The translations under genes and the position numbers were made by a program. Below are positions 8,809-16,943 of a stretch of 64,000 nt of DNA, in pieces. Source of the stretch: Thermobifida halotolerans (GTDB lineage: Bacteria; Actinomycetota; Actinomycetes; Streptosporangiales; Streptosporangiaceae); the NCBI RefSeq assembly GCF_003574835.2, contig NZ_CP063196.1, positions 1,860,001 to 1,924,000 on the forward strand. The letters run 5' to 3'. Each line of letters opens with the position of its first letter. Positions within the stretch are counted from its first letter, which is position 1. The notes beneath the pieces are model-generated. The model was not told the DNA's origin and did not search any database. It saw nothing but the letters and a program-made list of their open reading frames with translations.

Positions 8809-9642
8809 TCACCGGGGCGGGATCGCCCCGGTCAGCGTCCGCAGGGCGTCGACGACCGGCGGCCACGCCGACGACCCGGGGGTGACCACGGCGAAGTGGT
8901 CCGCTCCCGGCACCTCCACCAGCCTGGCCGCGTGCGCCGCCGCGTACCTGCGCGACTCCTCCACCGGCACCCGGACGTCCCGGTCCCCGTGGACCAGCAC
9001 CACCGGCGTCCCGGGAGCGCCGAGGAGGGACGGGTCGGCGTGCTCGTAGCGGTCCGCGACATCGTCCGGTCCCCCGCCCATCAGTTCCTGCACCGCCCGC
9101 TCCCCCAGCCCCAGCCGGTGGGCTCCGGCGAGATCGAGAACGGGGGCGAGCGCCACCACCCCGAGCACACGCGGAGCGGTTCCCCGTCCCGGGCCGCCCT
9201 CGGCAAGCCGGTCGCGCAGTGTCACCCACACCGCGAGGTGCCCGCCCGCCGAGTGCCCGACGTAGACGGTCCTGTCGCGGTCGACCAGGCCGGGCGCCTC
9301 CCGCTCGACGAGCCGGGGAACCCCCTCCGCCGCGGCGGCCGCGTCGACGAGCGTGGCCGGCCATCCGCCGCCTCCGCCGACCCTGCGGTACTCGACGTTG
9401 GCCACGGCGAACCCACGGCCGACGAGGTCGGCGACCACGGGTTCCAGGTAGCCCCGGTCGTGTCTGGCCCTCCAGAACCCGCCGTGCCACAGCAGCACCA
9501 GCGGCGCCGGTTCCCCCGCCGCGGCGGACCGCGGGAACCTGACGTCGGCCACCTGGTCGGGGTGCGGTCCGTAGCGCACGGTGAGGTCCGCCGGGGGCGC
9601 CTCCCCCGTGCGCGGTCCCTGCTTCTCGTTCGTCTCGGTCAA
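8809..9642 (-). CDS. Kynurenine formamidase-like alpha/beta hydrolase
   Basis: The frame is open to 9783, but TTG 9642 has GAGGAG 6 nt upstream and removes a 47-residue Arg/Pro-rich non-conserved leader, giving 277 residues. The oxyanion motif HGGFW, the nucleophile elbow GHSAGGH, an acid in HGDRDVRVP and the catalytic His in GADHFAVV fit the alpha/beta-hydrolase type of N-formylkynurenine formamidase. The role follows from context: it would hydrolyse the product of the tryptophan 2,3-dioxygenase encoded at 16.2 kb, before kynureninase acts. A perfect hairpin separates it from trpC upstream, so it probably has its own promoter or depends on read-through. Confidence 0.85.
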   Translation of the reverse strand: MTETNEKQGPRTGEAPPADLTVRYGPHPDQVADVRFPRSAAAGEPAPLVLLWHGGFWRARHDRGYLEPVVADLVGRGFAVANVEYRRVGGGGGWPATLVDAAAAAEGVPRLVEREAPGLVDRDRTVYVGHSAGGHLAVWVTLRDRLAEGGPGRGTAPRVLGVVALAPVLDLAGAHRLGLGERAVQELMGGGPDDVADRYEHADPSLLGAPGTPVVLVHGDRDVRVPVEESRRYAAAHAARLVEVPGADHFAVVTPGSSAWPPVVDALRTLTGAIPPR

Positions 9643-9739
9643 GCGCTGCTCCTCGGTCGTCTCGTCCGCCGCCCGGTCGCGGGGACGGGGGCGGGGTCTG
9701 GGACGCCCGCTCCCCCGTTCCCGGCGGCCGTGTGCGTTC

Positions 9740-9781
9740 GGCGGATGCTTCCGGGGCGGCCGGGACCCGGAAGCATCCGCC
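9740..9781. terminator. Perfect hairpin between trpC and formamidase gene
   Basis: 16-bp perfect stem (9740-9755 with 9766-9781), 10-nt loop, beginning 9 bp past the trpC stop codon. It ends the minus-strand trpC2-to-trpC operon or attenuates read-through into the formamidase gene. Confidence 0.85.
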
Positions 9782-9789
9782 ACCCCGCC

Positions 9790-10593
9790 CTAGTCGGCGC
9801 GGAGCGCCCGGCCGCTTCCCGCCTCGACCAGCTCCGCCACCGCCCTGCGCGGGTCGGCGCTGGTGACCAGCCCCTCGCCGACGAGCACGGCGTCGGCGCC
9901 CGCCCGCGCGTAGGCGAGGAGGTCCTCGGGGCCGCGCACCCCCGATTCCGCGACCTTGACGGTCCCGGGGGGAAGCAGCGGAGCGATCCGGCCGAACACG
10001 TCCCGGTCCACCTCGAGGGTGCGCAGGTCGCGGGCGTTGATGCCGACGACTTCGGCCCCGGCCTCCAGGGCGCGCTCGGCCTCCGCCTCGGTGTGCACCT
10101 CGACCAGGGGCGTCATCCCCAGGGACGTCACCTCGTCCACCAGCGCCGCGAGCGTTCCCTGGTCCAGTGCCGCGACGATGAGCAGTACGAGGTCGGCCCC
10201 GTGCATCCGCGCCTCGTGGATCTGGTAGGAGCCGACGATGAAGTCCTTGCGCAGCAGCGGCGCCTCCACCGCGGCCCGTACCGCGGCCAGGTCGGCGAGC
10301 GACCCGCCGAACCGCCGCTGTTCGGTGAGCACGCTGATCGCGCACGCGCCCCCGGCCGTGTAGGCGGCGGCGAGGTCGGCCGGTTCCCCGATCTCGGCCA
10401 TCTCCCCTCTGGACGGGCTGCGGCGCTTCACCTCCGCGATGACGCCGACGCCCGGCGCGCGCAGGACGGCCGCCGCGTCCCGGGGCGGGGCGGCCTCTGC
10501 GGCCCCGCGCCTGACGGCCTCCAGGGGGAGCGCGGCCTCGCGGGCCGCCACGTCCTCGCGGACACCGGCGACGATCGACTCGAGGACGCTCAT
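9790..10593 (-). CDS. trpC: Indole-3-glycerol phosphate synthase, catalytic residues intact
   Basis: 267 residues from ATG 10593 ([11 protein letters not shown]). All residues known to act in IGPS are present: Glu and Lys in [10 protein letters not shown], Lys in LLRKDFIVG, Glu in PLVEVHTE, Asn and Arg in GINARDL, and Ser in VAESGV. It should convert carboxyphenylamino-deoxyribulose phosphate to indole-3-glycerol phosphate. It starts inside the stop of the 89-residue gene (ATGA overlap), so it is translationally coupled at the end of the minus-strand operon. It contrasts with the altered IGPS homologue at the head of the same operon. Confidence 0.95.
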   Translation of the reverse strand: MSVLESIVAGVREDVAAREAALPLEAVRRGAAEAAPPRDAAAVLRAPGVGVIAEVKRRSPSRGEMAEIGEPADLAAAYTAGGACAISVLTEQRRFGGSLADLAAVRAAVEAPLLRKDFIVGSYQIHEARMHGADLVLLIVAALDQGTLAALVDEVTSLGMTPLVEVHTEAEAERALEAGAEVVGINARDLRTLEVDRDVFGRIAPLLPPGTVKVAESGVRGPEDLLAYARAGADAVLVGEGLVTSADPRRAVAELVEAGSGRALRAD

Positions 10594-10859
10594 CCGGCCA
10601 CCCCGTCCTCCTGTGGACGGCCGGGGCCGGTTCCCGCCGACCCGTCGTCGCCCGTCCCGTCCTCCAGCCATCGGTGCGAGTAGAAGTCGAAGTCCATCGC
10701 CTGCCCGTCGAGCACCGCGTGCAGTTCCGCGACGGCGACCCTGGCCGCCGCGCGGACGGAGGGGACCGGGCCGGTCCCGGCGAACTCCTGCAGCACGTCG
10801 TAGCACTCGCGCAGTCGACGCTTCTCCTCCGCCGACAGTTCAGCTCGTCCGTTCGTCAT
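10590..10859 (-). CDS. Small conserved-looking protein between ligase and trpC (possibly DUF6052)
   Basis: 89 residues starting ATG 10859 within the last 20 bases of the ligase gene and ending in an ATGA overlap with trpC. It is mainly helical with a polar N-terminus ([20 protein letters not shown]), a central [16 protein letters not shown] helix and the block [12 protein letters not shown] associate this pattern with DUF6052 but cannot check it. The function is unknown. The coupled position argues that it is a real gene and a possible accessory of the CoA ligase or hydroxylase. Confidence 0.75.
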   Translation of the reverse strand: MTNGRAELSAEEKRRLRECYDVLQEFAGTGPVPSVRAAARVAVAELHAVLDGQAMDFDFYSHRWLEDGTGDDGSAGTGPGRPQEDGVAG

Positions 10860-12171
10860 GGAACCTCGCCGCCTTCACCTCGAACCTGGGCAGATCGCCC
10901 GGAGCGACCGCCTCCACCTCGGGACGTATGCCCGTCTCGTACTTCATCGCCGCGCTGATTCGGGCGCACAGGTCGGCGGCGTCCGCCGCGGCGTCCGCCC
11001 TGGGCTCCACCCGGATGACCACCGTGTCGAGTCCCCGGACCGTGCGGATGGCCGTCTGGAACTCGCTCACCTCGCCGAAGCCGCGCACGACGTCCTCGAC
11101 CATCATGGGGGTGAGCGAGATCCCCCGGACCTTGCGCATGTCGTCGCGGCGGCCGAGGATGCCGCCGTCGTACCAGTCCCACGTCCGGCCGCAGCCGCAT
11201 TCCTGCCACGGCCGCTTCACCACGAGGTCGTCGGTCCAGTAGCGGAACGTCTGGATCCCCTCGCGGCCGAGGCCGGTCATCACCCGGACGCCCTGCTCGC
11301 CGTACTCCACCGGCTGCCTCGTCTCCGGGTGGAGCACCTCCTCGATGACCCCCGTCTCGATGATGTGGCACCCGTCGGCCTTCTCCGGGCACTCGAACAT
11401 GAAGACGGTGCCGAGTTCCGTCATGCCCGCGAAGTTGTACACGCGCGCGCCGAACGCGGTCGAGATCGCGCGCGTGGTCGTCTCGGGCCTGGGTTCCGCC
11501 CCGGTCACCACGATCTTGACGTTCGCCTCCTCGGCGAGGTCGACGCCCATCTCGCGCGCCGTCTCGATGAGCCTCATCGCGTAGGTCGGCGTGCACCCCA
11601 GGACCTCGATCCCCTGGTCGACGATGAGTCGGATCCGGGCCCTGGAGTCCATCGAGCCCGCGGGGACGACCGTGCACCCGAGTCGCTCCATGGCGTAGTG
11701 CATCCCCCAGAAGCCCATGAACAGGCCGTAGCCGAAGGCGACCATTCCCCGGTGGTGCGGGCGCACCCCCGCCCCGTACAGGGCGGTGCACCACATGTCC
11801 ACGGTCCACGCCCGGTCGCGCGCGGTGTCGAAGATCCGTATCGGGGGGTTCCCGCTGGTGCCGCTGGTCTGGTAGAAGCACATCCCCAGGGCGGGGTCGG
11901 TGGAGGGGAGCGTGCCGTAGGGAGGCGCCACCTGTTGGGCGGCGACCAGGTCCGACTTGTGGAGCAGGGGGACCCGGTCGAAGTAGTCCTGGAGCGATTC
12001 GACGTCCTCGGGGAGCCGCTCGCTCCAGAACTTCGAGTTCCTCCTGGCGTGCTCCAGCGCCCGCCTCAGCTTGCGCCACTGCCACTCGGCCAGGTCCTGC
12101 CTCGGCATGGTCTCGGTCGTCGGGTTCCAGTACTCGGCCCGGTCCGACCCGGTTCGCTCGTGTGACGCCAC
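10840..12171 (-). CDS. PaaK-type AMP-forming aryl-CoA ligase (anthranilate-CoA ligase candidate)
   Basis: 443 residues from GTG 12171; GAGGAGG lies directly upstream and the GTG shares one base with the TAG of the hydroxylase gene. The family is phenylacetate-CoA ligase: phosphate-binding loop YQTSGTSGNPP, GCTPTYAMRL, GAEPRPETT, FAGMTELG, a Cys-rich CGCGRTWDW and GRRDDMRKVRG near the C-terminus. It would activate an aromatic acid to its CoA thioester via the acyl-adenylate. The gene upstream encodes an anthraniloyl-CoA-type hydroxylase, so anthranilate is the leading substrate. Substrate assignment is inference. Confidence 0.88.
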   Translation of the reverse strand: MASHERTGSDRAEYWNPTTETMPRQDLAEWQWRKLRRALEHARRNSKFWSERLPEDVESLQDYFDRVPLLHKSDLVAAQQVAPPYGTLPSTDPALGMCFYQTSGTSGNPPIRIFDTARDRAWTVDMWCTALYGAGVRPHHRGMVAFGYGLFMGFWGMHYAMERLGCTVVPAGSMDSRARIRLIVDQGIEVLGCTPTYAMRLIETAREMGVDLAEEANVKIVVTGAEPRPETTTRAISTAFGARVYNFAGMTELGTVFMFECPEKADGCHIIETGVIEEVLHPETRQPVEYGEQGVRVMTGLGREGIQTFRYWTDDLVVKRPWQECGCGRTWDWYDGGILGRRDDMRKVRGISLTPMMVEDVVRGFGEVSEFQTAIRTVRGLDTVVIRVEPRADAAADAADLCARISAAMKYETGIRPEVEAVAPGDLPRFEVKAARFHDERTS

Positions 12172-14012
12172 TACGCCTCCTCTACGTCCGTGGCGGACTG
12201 GGGGCGGAGGACGCACAGGTCGGCCCAGCCCGCCGCCACAACGGTGTTCGCTTCGTTGAGAGTCCTGGCCGCGCCGTCGGCGACGACGGTCATCCCCGTC
12301 TCGTTGCGGACCGCGTCGCAGATCTGGGCGACGCGCACGGCCGTCTCGGACACGTCCGCGCTCCCCTGCCCGGGTTCCAGGAACAGGACGTCGACGCCCC
12401 AGTCCCGGAGGGTCCTGGCGAGCGCGACGGCGTCCTCGGCCGCGGTCTCCACTTCGCCCGCCCGGTCGACGCCGACTGCAGCCGCGATCAGGTGTCCGTG
12501 CGGTGTCTCCTCCCGGAGTGCGGCGAGGAGCCGCTCCGGGGGCCGCTTCCGCAGTCGCCGGAGCGACTCCCCCGACAGGTCGAGGACCACCGAGGCGTAG
12601 CCCTGGCCGTGGGCCTCGCGCGCCCACATCCGGCACTCCTCGGGGCCTACCGAGCGCGGCAGGCGGACGAGGGTCGGCACGTCCTCGCGCCTGGGCCGGG
12701 GAAGCGCCGGGGGCCCGGCCTCCCCGCTCCCGTGCGCGCCCGTCTCCGGGACCGGCCCGGTCACCGCGAGACCGCCGTCTCCCCCCTCCTCGGTCACCAG
12801 GCGGTTGCGCGTCGTCAGGGCCCCGATCCGTTTCGGGGTGAGCGCCGGGGGCGGGGCGGCGTCCGCGGTCCGCCCCGTGGCGCGGGCGTGGAACCACCTG
12901 TCGAACTCGGCGACGAACCCCGGATCCCGCTCGGCGACCTCCTCGTGGGTGATCCGCCAGGAGCGCACCATCAACTGGTAGGCGAACTGCATCGGCGCGA
13001 AGTCGCGGTACCGTTCCAGGTTCTGGAAGTAGCGCTCGGAGAGGCGGGAGGCCGCCTGGAATCTCTCGACCCTGCCGCGGCGGGCCCCGGCGAAGCGCTC
13101 CAGGGCTCCCCGGACGTCGCCCGGCCGCTCGGCCAGCGCCCCGGCCAGCGCGACGGCGTCCTCGATCGCCAGTCTGGTCCCCGACCCGATCGACCAGTGC
13201 GCGGTGTGGGCGGCGTCCCCCACCAGGACCACGTTGCGGTGGTGCCATCTGGCGCACCGCAGGTAGGGGAAACTGCTCCAGGGCGCCCCGCCGGACAGCA
13301 CCGTCCCGCCCCGCAGGTCCTCGGCGAAGACCTGCTCGCAGAGGTGGGCCGAGGCCTCCTCGTCCATCCCGGAGAGCCCGGCCCTGTGCCAGGTCTCCTC
13401 CGAGACGTGGACGATCATCGAGCTCCACGGCTGCCCGGAGGGGTAGCAGTAGGCCTGGAACAGCCCCCACCGCGTCTCCCGGAAGATGTAGGTGAAGTAG
13501 GGGAAGACCCGGTCGACCCCGTACCAGGCGTACTTGGAGCTCGACCGCCGCGTCCTGGGTTCGAAGAACTCCTCCAGTTCCCGGCGGACGACGGAGTTGA
13601 CGCCGTCGGCTCCCACCACGAGGTCGGCCTCCCCGTGTTCCTCCAGTCCGTTGACCCGGTGGCCGAAGTGGAGCCGGGCTCCCCGCTTCTCCGCGGCCTC
13701 GCCCAGGATGGCGAGCAGGGCCGCCCTGGGCACTCCGTGGAAGCCGTTCCCGTTGACCAGCATCCGGGACGAGCGGCGCCTGATGTCCACCAGGCTCCAG
13801 GCCACGCCCGCCGCCTTGACCGCGGCGCAGGCCGCGCCGTCCACCTGTTCCAGGGCCCTCAGCGCGCCCTCGGGGAAGACCAGCCCCCATCCCCGGTCCG
13901 CGTCCCGCCCGTGGCGTTCGAACACCCGGACGTCGTCGGCCGTGCCGTCCCTGCGGAGCAGCCCGGCGAGGAGCAGCCCGGCCGGTCCGCCGCCGATTAT
14001 GTCGACCCGCAT
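12171..14012 (-). CDS. Anthraniloyl/salicylyl-CoA 5-hydroxylase-type flavoprotein with degenerate OYE half
   Basis: 613 residues from ATG 14012 (GGGAGG upstream), overlapping the trpA-like stop by 16 nt. Residues 1 to about 390 are an FAD monooxygenase: GGGPAGL, GADGVNSVVR and GDAAHTAHWSIGSG followed by TRLAIEDAVALA, the pattern of salicylyl-CoA 5-hydroxylase and 2-aminobenzoyl-CoA monooxygenase/reductase. The C-terminal part starts like an old-yellow-enzyme domain (LTTRNRLV, about residue 404) and ends with an FMN-site-like block (TVVADGAARTLNEANTV, then AGWADLCVLRP), but it is only about 220 residues and the central substrate/NADPH blocks of OYE are missing. Hydroxylation without ring reduction is the likely outcome. 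Its substrate probably comes from the adjacent CoA ligase. Confidence 0.87.
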   Translation of the reverse strand: MRVDIIGGGPAGLLLAGLLRRDGTADDVRVFERHGRDADRGWGLVFPEGALRALEQVDGAACAAVKAAGVAWSLVDIRRRSSRMLVNGNGFHGVPRAALLAILGEAAEKRGARLHFGHRVNGLEEHGEADLVVGADGVNSVVRRELEEFFEPRTRRSSSKYAWYGVDRVFPYFTYIFRETRWGLFQAYCYPSGQPWSSMIVHVSEETWHRAGLSGMDEEASAHLCEQVFAEDLRGGTVLSGGAPWSSFPYLRCARWHHRNVVLVGDAAHTAHWSIGSGTRLAIEDAVALAGALAERPGDVRGALERFAGARRGRVERFQAASRLSERYFQNLERYRDFAPMQFAYQLMVRSWRITHEEVAERDPGFVAEFDRWFHARATGRTADAAPPPALTPKRIGALTTRNRLVTEEGGDGGLAVTGPVPETGAHGSGEAGPPALPRPRREDVPTLVRLPRSVGPEECRMWAREAHGQGYASVVLDLSGESLRRLRKRPPERLLAALREETPHGHLIAAAVGVDRAGEVETAAEDAVALARTLRDWGVDVLFLEPGQGSADVSETAVRVAQICDAVRNETGMTVVADGAARTLNEANTVVAAGWADLCVLRPQSATDVEEA

Positions 14013-14812
14013 CCGTCCTCCCTCTTCCGCTCGCGAAGCCGGGTGGCGTCCTTCCAGCGCCGGACGTTCGCGCGCAGTGTGTCCAGGCGGTCCCTCGGCT
14101 CCGCGGCTCCGAGGAGTTCGAGGAGCCGGCTGCCGACGACCAGTCCCGCCGCGTGGGGCGCCAGCGCGCGGATCTCGTGCTCGTCGCGGATTCCGAAACC
14201 GGCCAGGAACGGTTTCCCCGCGGTGGCGGCCAGTGCCGCCACGGCGCGTCGCGCCTCCGCCAGGTCCAGCCGCTCTCCGGTACGGGCCGCGAGGCCGCGG
14301 TACGTCATGTGGCCGGCGGCCGCCTCCAGCCGTCCGGCGTCGGCGGCGGAGGGGCCGATGAGGGGGACCGCGCTCAGGTCCGCGGCCGCGACCCTCTCCA
14401 CCTCCTCCGGCCCCCGGGGGCCGGCGAGCACCAGCCCGTCGACTCCGGCCTCGCGGGAGCACCGCACAAGCCGGTCCCAGCCCAGGTCGTCCACCGTCCG
14501 GGGGTAGACCAGCGGAAGGATCGGGGTCCGCGGCAGCGCCTCGCGGATCTCGCCGAGAAGCCCCCACACCCGTTCCTCGCCGAGCCCGGCGGCCCGTTCG
14601 AAGGACTCCCTGACCAGCGCCCCGCGGGGCCGCGTGCTCGGCGTGGGAAGGCCCAGTTCCACCATGTCCGCCCCCGCCTCCACGGCGGCCACGGCCGCCT
14701 CCACGGGCGAGCCCGGCAGCGGGTCGCCCAGGGTCAGGTACACGACCAGCATCCGTTCCCGTCGCGCGTCGGCCCGCCGCAGGCGGTCGCCGATCCGGTC
14801 TACCGCCCCCAC
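13997..14812 (-). CDS. TrpA-like protein lacking the catalytic Asp loop
   Basis: 271 residues from GTG 14812, overlapping the stop of the upstream IGPS-like gene by 13 nt. A TIM barrel related to tryptophan synthase alpha: LVVYLTLGDP, GADMVELGLP (the catalytic Glu, about residue 53), AGFGIRDEHE and AAGLVVGSRLLE. The next conserved segment, normally PFSDPxADGP with the catalytic Asp, reads PTPSTRPRG, so that Asp and the DG are gone. No trpB is in the window. It probably does not make indole from IGP in the usual way; another aldolase-like or a binding role is possible. Confidence 0.82.
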   Translation of the reverse strand: MGAVDRIGDRLRRADARRERMLVVYLTLGDPLPGSPVEAAVAAVEAGADMVELGLPTPSTRPRGALVRESFERAAGLGEERVWGLLGEIREALPRTPILPLVYPRTVDDLGWDRLVRCSREAGVDGLVLAGPRGPEEVERVAAADLSAVPLIGPSAADAGRLEAAAGHMTYRGLAARTGERLDLAEARRAVAALAATAGKPFLAGFGIRDEHEIRALAPHAAGLVVGSRLLELLGAAEPRDRLDTLRANVRRWKDATRLRERKREDGCGST

Positions 14813-15516
14813 GCCTCCGCCCCGTTCCGCAGTGTCCGCACCGTGGCGGCCGGATCGTCGCTCTTCGCCACGGCGGTGCCCACGAGCACCGCGTCGGCTC
14901 CGGCCTCCGCGGCCCTGGCCACGTCCGCCCCGGTCCTGAAGGAGCTCTCCGAGATGGCGTACATCCCGTCGGGGAGCCCGGCCATCAGGGACTCGCTGAG
15001 ACTCACCGTGCCGTCGTCCATCTCCAGGACCGTGATGTCCCGGTTGTTGATGCCCACCGCGACCGCGCCCAGGTCGACCGCGGTCTCCAACTGGGCGGCG
15101 CTGTGGACTCCGACGACCACCTCCATGCCGAGCCTCTCGGCCCTGGCCTTCATCCGGCGGAAAAGCCCGATGTCGGGGACGGTGCTCAGGGAGAGCTGCA
15201 CCGCGTCGAATCCGGCCTCGTGCGACTCGTCGATCTGCTCGATCGTCCGGAAGAACTCCTTGCGCATCAGCGGGACTCCGGCGGCCCGCCGAATTCTGCG
15301 CGCCTTCTCGACGCTTCCGTCGAAGTACACCGGGTCGGTCGGGGTGGACAAGGCGTCGACGCCGCCGTCGACAAGTGCGCGGACATAGGATTCCAAACGG
15401 CTTTCCGGTATGAGCTCACCGTCGCGGGGAGACCGGAACTTGACATCGACCATCACTGCGATATTCCCACCGGCACGCGCGGCGGCGAGCACTTCGTAAA
15501 GACTGCGGACGCCCAC
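14800..15516 (-). CDS. IGPS (TrpC)-like barrel with altered catalytic residues
   Basis: The first gene of the minus-strand operon. GTG 15516 gives 238 residues; an in-frame TTG at 15555 has AGAGAGG 8 nt upstream and is a credible alternative (251 residues). The fold is clear: VDVKFRSPRDG, PLMRKEFFRT, GINNRDITVLEMD, ISESSF, AVLVGTAVA. The catalytic Lys residues, Asn and Arg are kept, but the first Glu (EVK) is Asp (VDVK) and the essential Glu of the LVEVH strand is Gly (VVGVH, about residue 137). The N-terminal helical region usual in TrpC is also short. It is probably not a standard IGPS; it may act on a related ribulose-phosphate adduct of a modified anthranilate. Confidence 0.85.
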   Translation of the reverse strand: MGVRSLYEVLAAARAGGNIAVMVDVKFRSPRDGELIPESRLESYVRALVDGGVDALSTPTDPVYFDGSVEKARRIRRAAGVPLMRKEFFRTIEQIDESHEAGFDAVQLSLSTVPDIGLFRRMKARAERLGMEVVVGVHSAAQLETAVDLGAVAVGINNRDITVLEMDDGTVSLSESLMAGLPDGMYAISESSFRTGADVARAAEAGADAVLVGTAVAKSDDPAATVRTLRNGAEAWGR

Positions 15517-16151
15517 GTCACCCCCAGAGGCACCGTATTTCCGACCAAGCCACAAAAATTTTTCCTCTCTGTGGAGGAAATCGCGTTCCAGCCGTGTCCC
15601 ACGGCCTGGAACGCGACCGGACCACCCTTTCCCACCTGGAGTTTTCCCTTTCCCGGTGGGTTGGTTGCCCCTCGGCGTCCCGGCTCGACGGACTCCCGAA
15701 TTCCACGGGGAATTCACGGGAGGCGACGCCGTTCCACTGTTCGGGGCCGCAGCGCAGGAAATATCCTCCGGCGCTCCGGCCGCATCCGTCACGACTGTTC
15801 TCACCACGGATCCTCGCATCCTCCCGCTCCCCGGGACATCTTCTGGAATGCGGTTCCAGCGGTTTCCTGGCGGACACTGGGAGTTCACCGGTCCGGCCTC
15901 GAACGGGCTCTGCTTCTTCCGATTTGCTGCTTCCCCGTCCTTTTCCCCGGATCCCTTCTTATCGCCGTCCGCCTCTCGTAATCTGGCGGTGCATTTCTCT
16001 TCGGCGAGGTCCGCGTCCCCGTCCGCCATGCCGTTCGCACCGAGGGTGCGGGGAGGTCCCGGCGGCCCTCTGCCGGCGGAGTCGGTCGCGCAGCGGCCGT
16101 CCTGTGTTCCGCGCCCGGAGGCGCAGCGCTCTTCGGAGAGGTGGCGAAGTC
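15517..16151. promoter_or_regulatory. Divergent control region between the trpC-like operon and the TDO operon
   Basis: About 600 bp, less GC-rich than the genes. Three inverted repeats stand out: 15582-15615 (CGCGTTCCA/TGGAACGCG arms extended by GCCGT/ACGGC, one bulge); 15698-15715 (GAATTCC-N4-GGAATTC); and 15843-15859 (CTGGAA-N5-TTCCAG). They are candidate operators controlling the two divergent biosynthetic operons; the first could also form an RNA hairpin in the leader of the minus-strand operon. No gene is supported here. Confidence 0.5.
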
Positions 16152-16943
16152 GTGGTCGTCAAACAACCAGCGGTGTCGGTGTACTCCTCGTATCTGGCCT
16201 TGGACGAACTCCTCTCGGTACAGCGGCCGAACACGGACGAGCACGACGAGATGCTCTTCGTCGTCGTCCACCAGACGCACGAACTGTGGTTCAAGCAACT
16301 GCTCCACGAGTTCGCCGGACTGCAGCGGAGTCTCGCGGCGGGCGACGCGGCACGGGCGCTGCGTCTCCTGCACCGGTCGGTGGCCATCCTCAGGGTGGCC
16401 ATCTTCCAGATCGGCGTCCTGGAGACCATGGGTCCTTCGCAGTTCTCCGGGTTCCGGGACCACCTGGGGGGCAGCGGCTTCCAGTCGGCCCAGTTCCGCG
16501 AACTCGAGGCCGTCCTGGGCGCACGCAACCGCCAGGCGTTCCAGCGCTATCCCGAGGACAGCGAGGAGCGGAGGCGGATCGAGGCGGCGATGACCCGGCC
16601 GCCCCTCTTCGACTCCCTCCTCGGCTATCTGGCCGCCCAGGGCTACCCGGTACCGGAGGAGCGGCTGCGCCGGGACGTGTCGCTTCCGGCGGAGCCCTCG
16701 GCGCGGGTCCAGGACGCGCTGGTGCTGGTCTACCGCGACGACGGTGTTCCGGCGCAGATCTGCGAACGGCTGCTCGAGCTCGACCAGAGCGTCCAGGAAT
16801 GGCGCTACCGCCACGTGAACATGGTGCAGCGGATCATCGGGGACAAGACCGGAACCGGCGGCTCCACCGGCGCCGCCTACCTGCGCACGACCCTGTTCAC
16901 CCCGGCCTTTCCCGACCTGTGGGCTGTGCGGAACGCGCTATGA
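16152..16943 (+). CDS. kynA: Tryptophan 2,3-dioxygenase
   Basis: 263 residues from GTG 16152, with GGAGAGG about 10 nt upstream. The heme dioxygenase signature residues are all in place: the distal His in VVHQTHELW (about 40), the substrate-binding Arg in GFRDHL with SGFQSAQFR, the axial heme His in WRYRHVNMVQR (about 221), and the GTGGSTG loop that binds the tryptophan carboxylate/ammonium. It cleaves the indole ring of tryptophan to N-formylkynurenine. The stop overlaps the kynureninase start (ATGA), so the two are translated together. Confidence 0.96.
   Translation: MVVKQPAVSVYSSYLALDELLSVQRPNTDEHDEMLFVVVHQTHELWFKQLLHEFAGLQRSLAAGDAARALRLLHRSVAILRVAIFQIGVLETMGPSQFSGFRDHLGGSGFQSAQFRELEAVLGARNRQAFQRYPEDSEERRRIEAAMTRPPLFDSLLGYLAAQGYPVPEERLRRDVSLPAEPSARVQDALVLVYRDDGVPAQICERLLELDQSVQEWRYRHVNMVQRIIGDKTGTGGSTGAAYLRTTLFTPAFPDLWAVRNAL

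Noticed and set aside
12162-14507. Long plus-strand frame of 781 codons opposite the hydroxylase gene
   Set aside because: Antisense shadow of a GC-rich gene; Pro/Arg/Gly-rich with no family features, while the minus strand encodes a clear flavoprotein.
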